From positions 3,406,001-3,470,000 of the forward strand of contig NZ_CP082839.1 of the NCBI RefSeq assembly GCF_019930585.1: 64,000 nt of DNA, read 5' to 3'. The stretch comes from Sphingomonas nostoxanthinifaciens. Lineage in GTDB: Bacteria > Pseudomonadota > Alphaproteobacteria > Sphingomonadales > Sphingomonadaceae. The position numbers and the translations under genes were made by a program. Below are positions 7,657 to 19,804 of the stretch, one piece after another. Below the pieces are notes generated by a model. That model did not search any database. It was not told the origin of the DNA and saw only the letters and a list, made by a program, of their open reading frames with translations. Positions within the stretch are counted from its first letter, which is position 1, and each line of letters begins with the position of its first letter.

Positions 7657-10254
7657 ATGGCCGAGGGGGTGCGCACCACCTGCCCCTATTGCGGCGTCGG
7701 TTGCGGCATCATCGCCACCCGAAGCGGCGAGCGCGCGGTCGAGATCAAGGGCGATCCCGAGCATCCCGCCAATCGCGGGCGGCTCTGTTCCAAGGGCACG
7801 CACCTTGGAGAGACGGTTGGGCTCGAGGGGCGGCTGCTCCACCCCATGATCGGCGAGCGTCGTTCGAGTTGGGACAAGGCGCTCGATCTGGTGGCGACGC
7901 GCTTTAGCGACACGATCGCACAGCATGGGCCGAACAGCGTCGCCTTCTACGTCTCCGGTCAACTTCTTACGGAAGACTATTACGTCGCCAACAAGCTGAT
8001 GAAAGGCTTCATCGGCTCGGCCAACATCGACACCAACTCGCGACTGTGCATGTCGAGCGCGGTGGCCGGACACATCCGGGCGTTCGGTGAGGACGTAGTG
8101 CCCGCGACTTATGACGATCTCGACGCCGCCGATTTGATCGTGCTCGTGGGCTCGAACACCGCCTGGTGCCACCCGGTCGTCTACCAGCGCATCCAGGCGG
8201 CACGGGCGGAACAAGGCACGAAGCTCGTCGTCATCGATCCGCGCCGGACGGAGACGGCGGAGGAAGCCGATCTCCATCTAGCGATCCGCCCCGGTAGCGA
8301 CGTCGCGCTCATGAACGGCCTGCTGGCGCATTGCCGGCGCGAGCGGCTGACGGACGATGCGGCGCTCGCGGTGCCCGACGACTTCTGGGCGACGATCGAG
8401 GAGCATGGCGATCTCTGGTCCGTCGCGGCCGCCTGCGATGTCACGCCCGCCGATCTTAGCCGCTTCTACGATCTGTTCGCAACGACCGCGCGCACCGTCA
8501 CCTTGTTCAGCCAGGGGATCAATCAGTCGCTGCGCGGCACCGATCAGGTCAACGCGATCACCAATCTGCACCTTGCTACCGGCCGCATCGGCAAGCCAGG
8601 TGCTGCGCCTTTCTCGATCACCGGCCAGCCGAACGCGATGGGTGGTCGCGAGGTCGGTGGCCTGGCGTCCACCCTCGCCGCGCACATGGACTTCTCTGCC
8701 GAGAATGTTGAGCGGACGGCACGCTTCTGGGCGGCTCCCAACATCGCGCGCAAGCCGGGCCTGAAGGCGGTGGACCTGTTCCGCGCCGTCGGGGAGGGCC
8801 GGATCAAAGCCTTGTGGATCATGGCGACCAATCCTGCGGTCAGCATGCCGGACGCCGGCCGCGTGCGTGAAGCCCTCGCCGGCTGCCCGTTCGTCGTCGT
8901 CTCGGACGTGATCGCCGATACCGACACGAGCGCCTTCGCCCACGTGCGGCTGCCGGCCGCCGCGTGGGGAGAGAAGGACGGCACGGTCACAAACTCCGAG
9001 CGCCGCGTCACCCGTCAGCGCGCCATGCTGCTGCCGCCCGGCGATGCACGGCCGGACTGGTGGATCGTCTCGCAGGTCGCGGGACGTATGGGCTGGGCAT
9101 CGCATTTCGCCTACAATCATGCGGCCGATATCTGGCGCGAGCACGCGCGCCTGACAGCCTATCAGAACGTCGACGGCGCGCGCGTCCTCGATCTGCGCGC
9201 GCAGGCCGCGATCGGGAATCACGCCTATGATACAATGGCACCGTTCTGCTGGGGTGGCACACCGTTCGCGGACGGGCGGTATCCCGCGCCCGGGGGTCGG
9301 GCGCGTTTGGTCACTATCCGGCAGGCGAAGGCGCCGGAGCCGCTGCGCAACTGGCCGATGACACTTAACACCGGCCGCTATCGCGATCAGTGGCATACGA
9401 TGACCCGCACCGGCCTCAGCCCAAAGCTTTCACGCCATCGAGAGGAGCCGATGGTCGAGGTGCATCCCAATGACGCCACCGCACTTGGGCTGGACGCGGG
9501 CGGCTTGGCGCGTGTCGCCACGCCGCAGGGCGGGAGCTTGTTTCGCATCGCGCTCAGCGACAGCCAGAGGCCTGGTGAACTGTTCGTGCCGATCCACTGG
9601 ACCGATCGCCAGTCGAGCGGCGGCCGCGCCGGCCTCTTGCCCCGCCCGCTTGCCGACCCGCAGTCGGGGCAGCCCGGCTTCAAAGCGACGCCGGCCCGGA
9701 TTGACCCAGTCGCGACCGAATGGCGCGGATTCCTGATTACCCGGGATGCCGCGATCCCGCTTCCAGAGTGCTTGTGGGCGACGCGCGTCACGGTTTCCGG
9801 AGGCGCGCTGTTCGAGCTTGCCGGCAACGGTGATCCGGCTGGATTGGAGGCGACATTGCCGCGCGGCGAGCGCATCGAGACGCAGGACCGCGCCCGCGGA
9901 ACGCGGCGCACCGCCGTGATTGTGGAGGGCCGGGTTGCAGCAGTCCTGTTCGTCACGCGCGACGGCAAGCTCCCTTCACGCGATTGGCTCATTTCTCAAC
10001 TCGGGCAGGCCTCTGCAGGGCCTGTTCTGCTCGCAGGTCGGGCGGCTGGCGCTGCAGTAGATAGCGGAGTGGTCGTCTGCGTCTGCTTTGACGTCGGGCT
10101 GAAAACGCTCGTCGCGGCTATCGCTGATCAGAAGCTCGTCAGCGTCGCCGCGATTGGCGCAGCGCTTGGGGCAGGCACGAATTGCGGCTCGTGCCGCCCC
10201 GCGCTGGCCAAGCTCATCGCAAAGACTCCGGAGGTGGCCGATGTCGCAGGATAG
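7657..10254 (+). CDS. nasA: NasA: assimilatory nitrate reductase catalytic subunit with C-terminal BFD domain
   Basis: 865 residues. The N-terminal [4Fe-4S] site is CPYCGVGCG with the fourth cysteine in LCSKGTH. The long molybdopterin-binding body follows (GSNTAWCHPV, GQPNAMGGREVGG, then the MopB dinucleotide-binding region around NTGRYRDQWHTMTRTG). The last ~60 residues are a BFD-like [2Fe-2S] domain (VCVCF ... CGSCRP). It reduces nitrate to nitrite in the cytoplasm for NirBD. The ATG at 7657 is used because upstream in-frame sequence overlaps nirD. No separate nasB/nasC electron-transfer subunit is next to it, so the donor may be ferredoxin or an unlinked flavoprotein docking on the BFD domain. 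Confidence 0.94.
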   Translation: MAEGVRTTCPYCGVGCGIIATRSGERAVEIKGDPEHPANRGRLCSKGTHLGETVGLEGRLLHPMIGERRSSWDKALDLVATRFSDTIAQHGPNSVAFYVSGQLLTEDYYVANKLMKGFIGSANIDTNSRLCMSSAVAGHIRAFGEDVVPATYDDLDAADLIVLVGSNTAWCHPVVYQRIQAARAEQGTKLVVIDPRRTETAEEADLHLAIRPGSDVALMNGLLAHCRRERLTDDAALAVPDDFWATIEEHGDLWSVAAACDVTPADLSRFYDLFATTARTVTLFSQGINQSLRGTDQVNAITNLHLATGRIGKPGAAPFSITGQPNAMGGREVGGLASTLAAHMDFSAENVERTARFWAAPNIARKPGLKAVDLFRAVGEGRIKALWIMATNPAVSMPDAGRVREALAGCPFVVVSDVIADTDTSAFAHVRLPAAAWGEKDGTVTNSERRVTRQRAMLLPPGDARPDWWIVSQVAGRMGWASHFAYNHAADIWREHARLTAYQNVDGARVLDLRAQAAIGNHAYDTMAPFCWGGTPFADGRYPAPGGRARLVTIRQAKAPEPLRNWPMTLNTGRYRDQWHTMTRTGLSPKLSRHREEPMVEVHPNDATALGLDAGGLARVATPQGGSLFRIALSDSQRPGELFVPIHWTDRQSSGGRAGLLPRPLADPQSGQPGFKATPARIDPVATEWRGFLITRDAAIPLPECLWATRVTVSGGALFELAGNGDPAGLEATLPRGERIETQDRARGTRRTAVIVEGRVAAVLFVTRDGKLPSRDWLISQLGQASAGPVLLAGRAAGAAVDSGVVVCVCFDVGLKTLVAAIADQKLVSVAAIGAALGAGTNCGSCRPALAKLIAKTPEVADVAG

Positions 10255-11035
10255 CTTCCCGGTAGGTACGGTCTGGCTGGTCGGAGCCGGACCAGGCGAT
10301 CCCGAGCTGCTCACACGCAAGGCAGAACGATTGATCGCTCAGGCCGACATCATCTTCTACGACGCGCTCGTCGGCCCAGCTATTCTCGATCGGGTGCCGC
10401 GCCACATCGAGCAAGTCGGCGTTGGCAAGCGGTCGGGGCGTCACTCGAAGGATCAGGGCTCCATCAACGACATGCTGGTCGTGGCCGCACATGCCAAAAA
10501 GCGTGTTGTGCGATTGAAGGGCGGTGATCCGTCCGTCTTCGGCCGCTCCGCCGAAGAGGTTGAGCACCTCGCTGCGAAGGGAGTAACCGTGCGCATCTGC
10601 CCCGGTGTAACGACCGCAAGCGCGGCCGCGGCAAGCGGCGGCATTTCACTTACGCTGCGTGGGCTAGCCCGACGGCTGACACTCGTCACCGCGCATGCCC
10701 GAGCGGGGCATGCGCTGGACCTTGATTGGGGAACCCTCGCTGGCGCGGACAGCACACTCGCGGTATATATGGGCCGCGCTGCCGCAGGTGAGGTATCTCG
10801 CGAGCTGATTGCGGCCGGCCGGTCGCCCGATACGCCGGTCATGATTGCAGTGAACGTTTCGATGCCGCAGGAGAGGATCATCCGAGGTCGGCTCGCCGCG
10901 TTAGCGTTTCTTGTTGAAGCGATCAGCGACGATGACCCTACGTTGTTGTTGATTGGCGAAGCCGTCGGCACGGCGAGTCGCATTGCATCCCTGACCCGCA
11001 TCGAAATGACTGTACAGTCATGCAGCAGGGCCTAA
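10241..11035 (+). CDS. cobA: Uroporphyrinogen-III C-methyltransferase (SUMT) for siroheme
   Basis: 264 residues of the tetrapyrrole methylase family: VGAGPGDPELLT at the N-terminus, YDALV, the VRLKGGDPSVFGR loop that binds S-adenosylmethionine, and PGVTTASAAAA. It makes precorrin-2, the precursor of the siroheme used by NirB. The ATG at 10241 has GGAGG upstream and overlaps the end of nasA by 14 bases, so it is the last gene of the nitrite/nitrate reductase operon. It lacks the CysG dehydrogenase/ferrochelatase domain, which must be supplied from elsewhere. Confidence 0.93.
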   Translation: MSQDSFPVGTVWLVGAGPGDPELLTRKAERLIAQADIIFYDALVGPAILDRVPRHIEQVGVGKRSGRHSKDQGSINDMLVVAAHAKKRVVRLKGGDPSVFGRSAEEVEHLAAKGVTVRICPGVTTASAAAASGGISLTLRGLARRLTLVTAHARAGHALDLDWGTLAGADSTLAVYMGRAAAGEVSRELIAAGRSPDTPVMIAVNVSMPQERIIRGRLAALAFLVEAISDDDPTLLLIGEAVGTASRIASLTRIEMTVQSCSRA

Positions 11036-12750
<1,715 letters not shown>

Positions 12751-12754
12751 ACGA

Positions 12755-12786
12755 AGGGCCCGGCGGGCTTGAGTTCGCCGGGCCCT
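12755..12786 (+). terminator. Hairpin just after the katG pseudogene stop
   Basis: A perfect 11-bp stem (AGGGCCCGGCG at 12755-12765 with its complement at 12776-12786) begins five bases after the old katG stop. There is no clear T-run, so it may be a relic terminator. Confidence 0.5.
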
Positions 12787-12795
12787 CTCGACACT

Positions 12796-13143
12796 TTAAC
12801 TGAGCAGGGCGGTAAGAAACGCTAGCATTTCCAGTCCGATAGACAGCGGCACTCCACCAGCTCGGCGCGAGCCCGATGGCGACCATCCGCCGATCCACCA
12901 ACAAGCTGGCGAACAGCGCCAAGCCGAGAATGGCCAGCGACGGTCCCGGCCAGGGCGCACCGATCGCCCAGGGCAACGCCGCGCCAGGGCGATCAACGAC
13001 GGGGCTACTGCTGCTAGCCATGCCCAGGCCGGAGTTGGACCGGCTTGTGCGGCGGCGAGACCCCACCACATTCTGCCGAGGAAGCTGAAGATCAACGCGG
13101 CATAGGCGTAACCGAGCGACAGCGCCGCGAAGTGCCACCACAT
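12796..13143 (-). pseudogene. DUF3429-like membrane protein, truncated and frameshifted
   Basis: Read on the minus strand, one frame gives ALSLGYAYAALIFSFLG, WWGLAAA and VAPSLIALA. A second frame then supplies ILGLALFASLLVDRRMVAIGLAPSW, and the first frame resumes with LEMLAFLTALL before the stop. Together these follow the helix pattern of DUF3429 inner-membrane proteins (AVILSFLGGIHWGLAL-type motif). Two compensating frame changes are needed and the usual N-terminal helix is absent. Function is unknown even for intact members. It is part of the decaying segment next to the integrase. Confidence 0.6.
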
Positions 13144-13317
13144 CGATCCTTACCCCAGCGCCAGGACGACCCTACTTGCGGTAACAGGCCGGCAAATCCG
13201 AGAGCTCTGGCGAGCGGGGGCCGCTGCTGGTCTTCAGTCAACGTCGAGGGCGCCCCCGTATCGGTCAATCTGCCCGTTCCCCCATCAATCGTACAAGACT
13301 CTTAAGTGCTCGTTACA
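13144..13317. other. Short non-coding gap before the integrase 3' end
   Basis: No gene, RNA or clear repeat is visible. It contains the presumed lost start of the DUF3429 pseudogene. Confidence 0.4.
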
Positions 13318-14613
13318 TCAAACACTCGCATTCAAGTTCCGAATTCCCACGCTCACAAGCCTTGGGATCCGGATGCTGTTGGTCGCGCCATCTAGAAGTT
13401 CAGCGATCTTGGTGGCCGTGGCGTCGATCGCTATCCAAAGCCCCTCATCAATGTGGATATAGCCCTGGGTTACGTTGCGCTTGCCATGCCCGAGCATCAT
13501 CGCGATTGTCAGTTCTGAGAAGCCCAGGTCGCCCGCCACGCTTCCGAACGTGTGGCGCAGTGTATGAGCCGTTACATCCTTGAGTTGCGCTATCTGGCAG
13601 AGCCGAGCGATGACGTCCGGTACCTGTTTGTAATGACTGCGCGCATCTTCCGACGGAAAAACATAGGGACACGTCTCAGGAGTTGGCTGATCAGCAGCGA
13701 CGGCATACGCCGCAGGCGCAATCGCGCGCGTCTGCGCGTCGGACTTTGTATCTGGGAAATGGACGCAACCGCCCTGCCGGTCGATCCAATCCCGCTGAAG
13801 CGTCTGCGCCTCCATCAACCTAAAACCGGTTAGAGCTATGAAGCGTACTAGCGCTAAGCCGGTCGGGTGCTCGCCATACTCCGCCGAGCGGCGCATCGCC
13901 TCACCAAGCCTGACCAGTTCACTGGCGCTCAGCCTACGCGTACGGCGCTTGCTGGCGATGCGGCGAACGCCTCTTGCTGGGTTGGTCTCGATGATATCCA
14001 TCCGAACTGCATGTTCGAAGATCGAATGCAGCGTGGAGATGACACGCCCCGCGGCGCCTTCTCCGCCGGTCGTAATCCTACCGCTCCGTTTATGAGGCGC
14101 AGCGCTCGTCTTTCCACCGGCAATGTCGGCCTGCATTCGCTCAATGTCCGCGAGGCGTAACGTTCTTACCGCGCGGGTGCCGAGCAGCGGCTTGATGTGC
14201 CGCTCGATCCGGCTTCGGTCCATTTTGAGAGTCGAGGGCTTTATCGGCCGCCGCCGACGACCGAGCAGTCTGCGAGACTCCGCTTCGACAAGGTACCAGT
14301 CGCACACGTCCGCGACAGTGCCCCCGACGCGATTGGCCCGCTTCTCCTCAGCGGGATCGACACCGAGAGTCGCCTTCGCGAGCAACGCTTTCGCCTGCCT
14401 ACGCGCATCGTCCACATCGATGATGTTGCATCTCGCCACCGCCATGCGACGGAGACGCCCATCGGGGCTACGAAACTGAAGAACGTATGTCTTCACTCCG
14501 CTCGTCCCCACCCGAACGCCAAACCCTTTGAGCTCGGTATCCCAGACGAACTCCTGTCCAACTTCGGGCGCCCGCAGGCGATTGATTACGGTTTGAGAAA
14601 TCTCCGCCTGCAT
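13318..14613 (-). CDS. Tyrosine-recombinase integrase (P4/DUF4102-type)
   Basis: 431 residues, full length. An N-terminal arm-binding domain (ELKGFGVRVGTSG) is followed by a core-binding region and the C-terminal catalytic domain. The catalytic set is present: Arg in TGFRLMEA, Lys in DTKSD, HxxR in HTLRHTFG, His in LGHGKRN and the nucleophile Tyr in TQGYIHID. The start has GGAGG seven bases upstream. The gene begins about 190 bases from the tRNA-Thr 3' fragment at 14805-14849, the usual position of an integrase beside its attachment site. It is intact although its neighbours at 11217-13143 are decayed. Confidence 0.95.
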   Translation of the reverse strand: MQAEISQTVINRLRAPEVGQEFVWDTELKGFGVRVGTSGVKTYVLQFRSPDGRLRRMAVARCNIIDVDDARRQAKALLAKATLGVDPAEEKRANRVGGTVADVCDWYLVEAESRRLLGRRRRPIKPSTLKMDRSRIERHIKPLLGTRAVRTLRLADIERMQADIAGGKTSAAPHKRSGRITTGGEGAAGRVISTLHSIFEHAVRMDIIETNPARGVRRIASKRRTRRLSASELVRLGEAMRRSAEYGEHPTGLALVRFIALTGFRLMEAQTLQRDWIDRQGGCVHFPDTKSDAQTRAIAPAAYAVAADQPTPETCPYVFPSEDARSHYKQVPDVIARLCQIAQLKDVTAHTLRHTFGSVAGDLGFSELTIAMMLGHGKRNVTQGYIHIDEGLWIAIDATATKIAELLDGATNSIRIPRLVSVGIRNLNASV

Positions 14614-14766
14614 GGCATGCCTCCGCCTATATTACGCAGGATAGCCTGACCGCGCCGTAATGGAAACGTAAATGAAAATGCGTCGTACAGGCGGATAGCG
14701 TCAGCGGCGCCCGGCTACAGAAAGGTAGGATTAAATGAGCAATTACAAACACCTAAGTGTGTGGCA

Positions 14767-14791
14767 TCGCACATCGGGATACGATGTGCGA
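14767..14791. repeat. 10-bp perfect inverted repeat beside the attachment site
   Basis: TCGCACATCG at 14767-14776 and its exact complement at 14782-14791 flank a five-base centre, 14 bases from the tRNA-Thr fragment. The position suggests a binding site for integrase or an excision factor, or a transcript hairpin. That is inference. Confidence 0.6.
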
Positions 14792-14804
14792 AATCATATT
14801 CCTG

Positions 14805-14849
14805 TTGGTAAGGCTGAGGTCGTGAGTTCAATCCTCACCGGCAGCACCA
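14805..14849 (+). other. Attachment site: 3' fragment of tRNA-Thr(GGT)
   Basis: The 45 bases read as the 3' part of a tRNA from the anticodon loop onward: loop TTGGTAA with anticodon GGT, 3' anticodon strand GGCTG, variable loop AGGTC, T-arm GTGAG-TTCAATC-CTCAC, acceptor strand CGGCAGC, then ACCA. The upstream half (acceptor 5' strand, D-arm) is absent, so this is not a working tRNA. Tyrosine recombinases commonly recombine in tRNA 3' ends and leave such a fragment at the far end of the element. The orientation puts the element to the left. Confidence 0.85.
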
Positions 14850-14925
14850 GACATGGTCAGACATCGCGCGTGGCCGGGGTGGCGGGCGCTATGCCCAAAC
14901 CCCGCTCACCTTCCGCCCGGTGTTG

Positions 14926-15993
14926 ATGGCGCGCGTGGCTCGAATCGCACTGCTGCTCCTCGCCTCTTGCGCGTTCGCAGGGCTGCTCGAGTGGGTTGGG
15001 CTTCCCGCCGGCCTGTTGCTCGGGCCGATGGCTGCGGCGATGATCTTCTCCGCGCAAGGCGGTCGCCTCGCCGTTCCGCCGCCATTGGCCACTGCCGCGC
15101 AGGCGGTCGTCGGGCTGCTGATCGCGCGATCCTTTACACCGCAGTTGATCGCTGTCGCCGCGAAGGAGCCGTGGATCCTGCTCGGCGGCACCCTGACGAC
15201 GTTGGTCGCTGCCGCTGCCATCGGCGCGCTTCTCGCGCGGTGGAAGGTTCTGCCCGGCTCGGTTGCCGTCTGGGGCTCCATGCCGGGAGCGGCGACGGCG
15301 ATGGTGCTGATGGCACGCGACGAAGGTGCCCAATGGCAACTCGTCGCGGTGATGAGCTATCTGCGCGTGATCTTCGTCGCCGCCGTCGCTTCCGTGCTCG
15401 CTGCCACCATCGCGGGTCATGGCGGTAGCCGTGCACCGGGCGGAGCATGGTTTCCGCCCGTCGATCCGCTGGGTCTGGCAGAGGCCGCTTTGTTCGGCAG
15501 CGCAGGCGTATGGGGCGGCAGGAAGGTAGGCATGCCGGCCGCAGCCCTGCTCGGCCCCGCGCTGTTCGCCGCCGTGGCGCAGGGAATCGGCATCGCGCGG
15601 CCACAACTGCCTGGCTGGCTGCTGGCCACCTCCTACCTGCTCGTCGGCTGGCGGATCGGGCTTGGCTTCACGCCGGATATCGTGCGGGCTGCCCGCCGCG
15701 CCGCCGCGCGGCTCGTGCTCGCGATTGCCGCGCTCATCGCCTTCTGCGCCGGCTGCGGGTTTGCATTGGCGAAGCTGTCGGGACGCGATCTGTTGAGCTG
15801 CTATCTGGCGATGAGCCCCGGCGGCGCCGATTCGGTCGCGATCATCGCCAGCTCGTCACGGGTCGACGTGCCGTTCGTGATGTCGATGCAGGTCGCCCGG
15901 CTGGTGGCGGTACTGCCTGTCGGCCCGTGGCTGGCGCGGACCATCGCGCGGCGCGTCGGCAGCGACGACGCCGCAGCAGCGTCGTCGCCTTAG
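14926..15993 (+). CDS. AbrB/AmoA-family integral membrane protein
   Basis: About 355 residues with ten or so hydrophobic helices arranged as two related halves (GLPAGLLLGPMAAAM in the first, GMPAAALLGPALFAA in the second). This is the duplicated-domain pattern of the family misleadingly named AbrB or putative ammonia monooxygenase. Conserved elements PGSVAVWGSMPGAATAM and MSPGGADSVAIIA occupy equivalent places. Molecular function is not established. It is the first gene to the right of the attachment site, so it probably marks resumption of the ancestral chromosome. A GTG at 14920 is an alternative start. Confidence 0.85.
   Translation: MARVARIALLLLASCAFAGLLEWVGLPAGLLLGPMAAAMIFSAQGGRLAVPPPLATAAQAVVGLLIARSFTPQLIAVAAKEPWILLGGTLTTLVAAAAIGALLARWKVLPGSVAVWGSMPGAATAMVLMARDEGAQWQLVAVMSYLRVIFVAAVASVLAATIAGHGGSRAPGGAWFPPVDPLGLAEAALFGSAGVWGGRKVGMPAAALLGPALFAAVAQGIGIARPQLPGWLLATSYLLVGWRIGLGFTPDIVRAARRAAARLVLAIAALIAFCAGCGFALAKLSGRDLLSCYLAMSPGGADSVAIIASSSRVDVPFVMSMQVARLVAVLPVGPWLARTIARRVGSDDAAAASSP
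15962..15988. repeat. 10-bp hairpin at the convergent end of the AbrB-type gene and eno
   Basis: GCGACGACGC (15962-15971) and its complement (15979-15988) flank a seven-base loop, overlapping the last codons of the upstream gene and lying 21 bases before the eno stop. It could slow transcription from either side, but no T-run is present. Confidence 0.35.
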
Positions 15994-16009
15994 ATCTGCG
16001 CGGCTGCCT

Positions 16010-18272
<2,263 letters not shown>

Positions 18273-18276
<4 letters not shown>

Positions 18277-18617
18277 GCGGACAGGATCTGGACAAGGCGC
18301 GTGCCGAGGCGAATGCCGCCCGCGAGCGGTTGCTCGGGTCGGCGCACGCGCTGCAGACGCGGCTGGCGCCTTCGGTGCTGGCCGAGCGCGCATGGGGCGG
18401 CGTGCGCGAAGGCGGCGAGGCGGCGGCATCGAAGGCGTTGGGCGCGGTCCGTGCCCGCCCGGTCGCCGCGTCCGCGATCGGCATCGCCACCATCGCCTTT
18501 CTCGCCCGTCGGCCGCTTGCGCGGCTGATCGGCCGGATTGCGGGCGCCGGTGCGCGCCCAGCCACGAACACCAAGCCGGCGCGGCGATCGCGCCGGATCG
18601 AGGGAGACCGATCATGA
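18273..18617 (+). CDS. DUF3618 domain-containing protein
   Basis: 114 residues. The N-terminus carries alternating charged and alanine residues (DKARAEANAARERLLGSAHALQTRLAP), which matches the DUF3618 pattern. A short hydrophobic stretch (PVAASAIGIATIAFLARRPL) lies near residues 68-87, and the C-terminus is very basic. Its ATG overlaps the holin-like stop, and its own stop overlaps the next ATG, so the three products are probably made in fixed ratio. Role unknown; envelope maintenance is inferred from neighbours. Confidence 0.75.
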
Positions 18618-19057
18618 GCAAGGATGACGAACCGACCGGTTCGACCGCTTTGTTGACCGACGCCTATGAGAAAGTGAGCGACAGCGTGACGACCGCTTAT
18701 GCCAGGGCGCGCGACGTCGCGTCGGATGCCGCCTCCACCACCGTGTCCGGCATCGAGGGCAATCCGCTCGCGGCATTGATCGGCGGCCTCGTGATCGGCG
18801 CGGCGGCGGGCGCGCTGATCCCGCGCAGCGCGCGCGAGAAGCAATTGCTCGACCCGGTCGGCGCACGCATCGGCGACGCCGCGCGCGCCGGGCTGGATGC
18901 CGGCAAGACCGCCGGGCTCGCTTCGCTGACCGAGGCGGGGCTGAGTGCCGACAATCTGCGCGCCCAGGCAGCCAAACTGGTCGGACAGGTGTTGGATGCC
19001 GCCAGCACCGCCGGAAGCGCGGCGCTGGACGCCGCGCGCGAAACATCCGCTCGCTAA
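18614..19057 (+). CDS. Hypothetical membrane-associated helical protein
   Basis: 147 residues. It contains an Ala/Ser/Thr-rich helical N-terminus (AYEKVSDSVTTAYARARDVA), a glycine-zipper hydrophobic segment near residues 58-75 (AALIGGLVIGAAAGALIP), and a long alanine-rich amphipathic C-terminal half. The glycine spacing suggests helix packing in the membrane. I do not recognise a named family with confidence. It closes the overlapping run that starts at 17423; mlaC follows after 62 bases. Confidence 0.65.
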   Translation: MSKDDEPTGSTALLTDAYEKVSDSVTTAYARARDVASDAASTTVSGIEGNPLAALIGGLVIGAAAGALIPRSAREKQLLDPVGARIGDAARAGLDAGKTAGLASLTEAGLSADNLRAQAAKLVGQVLDAASTAGSAALDAARETSAR

Positions 19058-19119
19058 GTTCAAATCGGGTTCAGCCGCCTGCGTGCAGCACGGCGGCGAC
19101 ATATTGGAGATTACCGAAC

Positions 19120-19722
19120 ATGAAGACGGTTAGCGGCACGCTTGCCGCGCTCGCGCTGGCCACGGCCGGCCTTGTCGCACCGACGATGATCGCACCGGCG
19201 GCAGCCGCGGTCGACAATTCCGATCCGCAGCGCTTCGTCGAGACGCTGACCACCGACGGCTTCGCGGCGATGCGTACCGGCGACAAAGCGGGCGCGAAGT
19301 CGCGCTTCCGTGCGCTGCTGGCGCAGAATGTCGCGGTCGACGAGGTCGGCGCGCGCCTGATCCGCCGCTGGCTGCCGACGATCTCGCCGGCGCAGAAGGC
19401 GGCATATGACAGTGCACTGCCGGCCTATATCGTCGGCACCTACACCGACCGGCTGTTCGAATATGCCAATGCGACGGTAAAGGTCATCCGTACCCAGCCG
19501 ACCGCTGGCGACGGCGTCGACGTCTATTCGACCGTGACCAAGCCCGGCGCCCAGCCGATCCCGGCGGTCTGGTCGGTGACGAAAGTCGGCGGCGGCTACA
19601 AGGTGCTCAACCTGCGCGTCGGCGGCATCAACGTGGCGATGGCGCAGGCGGCCGATTTCGATTCGGTGATCCAGCGCCAGGGCTTCGATGCGCTGGTGAA
19701 GATGATGAAGGCGCGCGGCTGA
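19120..19722 (+). CDS. mlaC: MlaC/Ttg2D-like periplasmic phospholipid-binding protein
   Basis: 200 residues. A signal peptide ends near APAAAAVDN (about residue 30). The mature part matches the MlaC fold: FVETLTTDGFAAM, the RFRALLAQNVAVDEVGARLIRRW helix region and the YDSALPAYIVGTYTDRLFEYA segment. In the Mla pathway this carrier shuttles phospholipid between outer and inner membrane complexes. The other mla genes (mlaA, mlaFEDB) are not nearby, so this may be an orphan paralogue. A hairpin at 19734-19764 follows. Confidence 0.82.
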   Translation: MKTVSGTLAALALATAGLVAPTMIAPAAAAVDNSDPQRFVETLTTDGFAAMRTGDKAGAKSRFRALLAQNVAVDEVGARLIRRWLPTISPAQKAAYDSALPAYIVGTYTDRLFEYANATVKVIRTQPTAGDGVDVYSTVTKPGAQPIPAVWSVTKVGGGYKVLNLRVGGINVAMAQAADFDSVIQRQGFDALVKMMKARG

Positions 19723-19733
19723 TACCACCCGAC

Positions 19734-19764
19734 GAACGCGATCGGCGATCGGCCGGTCGCGTTC
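19734..19764 (+). terminator. Hairpin after mlaC
   Basis: GAACGCGA at 19734-19741 pairs with TCGCGTTC at 19757-19764, and the 15-base interior can form a further small stem. It lies 11 bases past the stop. There is no T-run, so termination strength is uncertain. Confidence 0.45.
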
Positions 19765-19804
19765 GCCTGTTGCAATGCGGCAGCGGTGGCGGCAGAACGC
19801 GGCC

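Noticed and set aside
14805-14849. A complete tRNA-Thr
   Set aside because: The 5' half (acceptor, D-arm, 5' anticodon strand) is missing.
14735-14926. A 63-codon gene with a good ribosome site across the attachment site
   Set aside because: It runs through the tRNA fragment into chromosomal sequence and matches nothing known. It may be a truncated element gene but cannot be supported.
14926-15993. Ammonia monooxygenase or DNA-binding AbrB
   Set aside because: The protein is an integral membrane protein with a duplicated domain; those names are historical misannotations.
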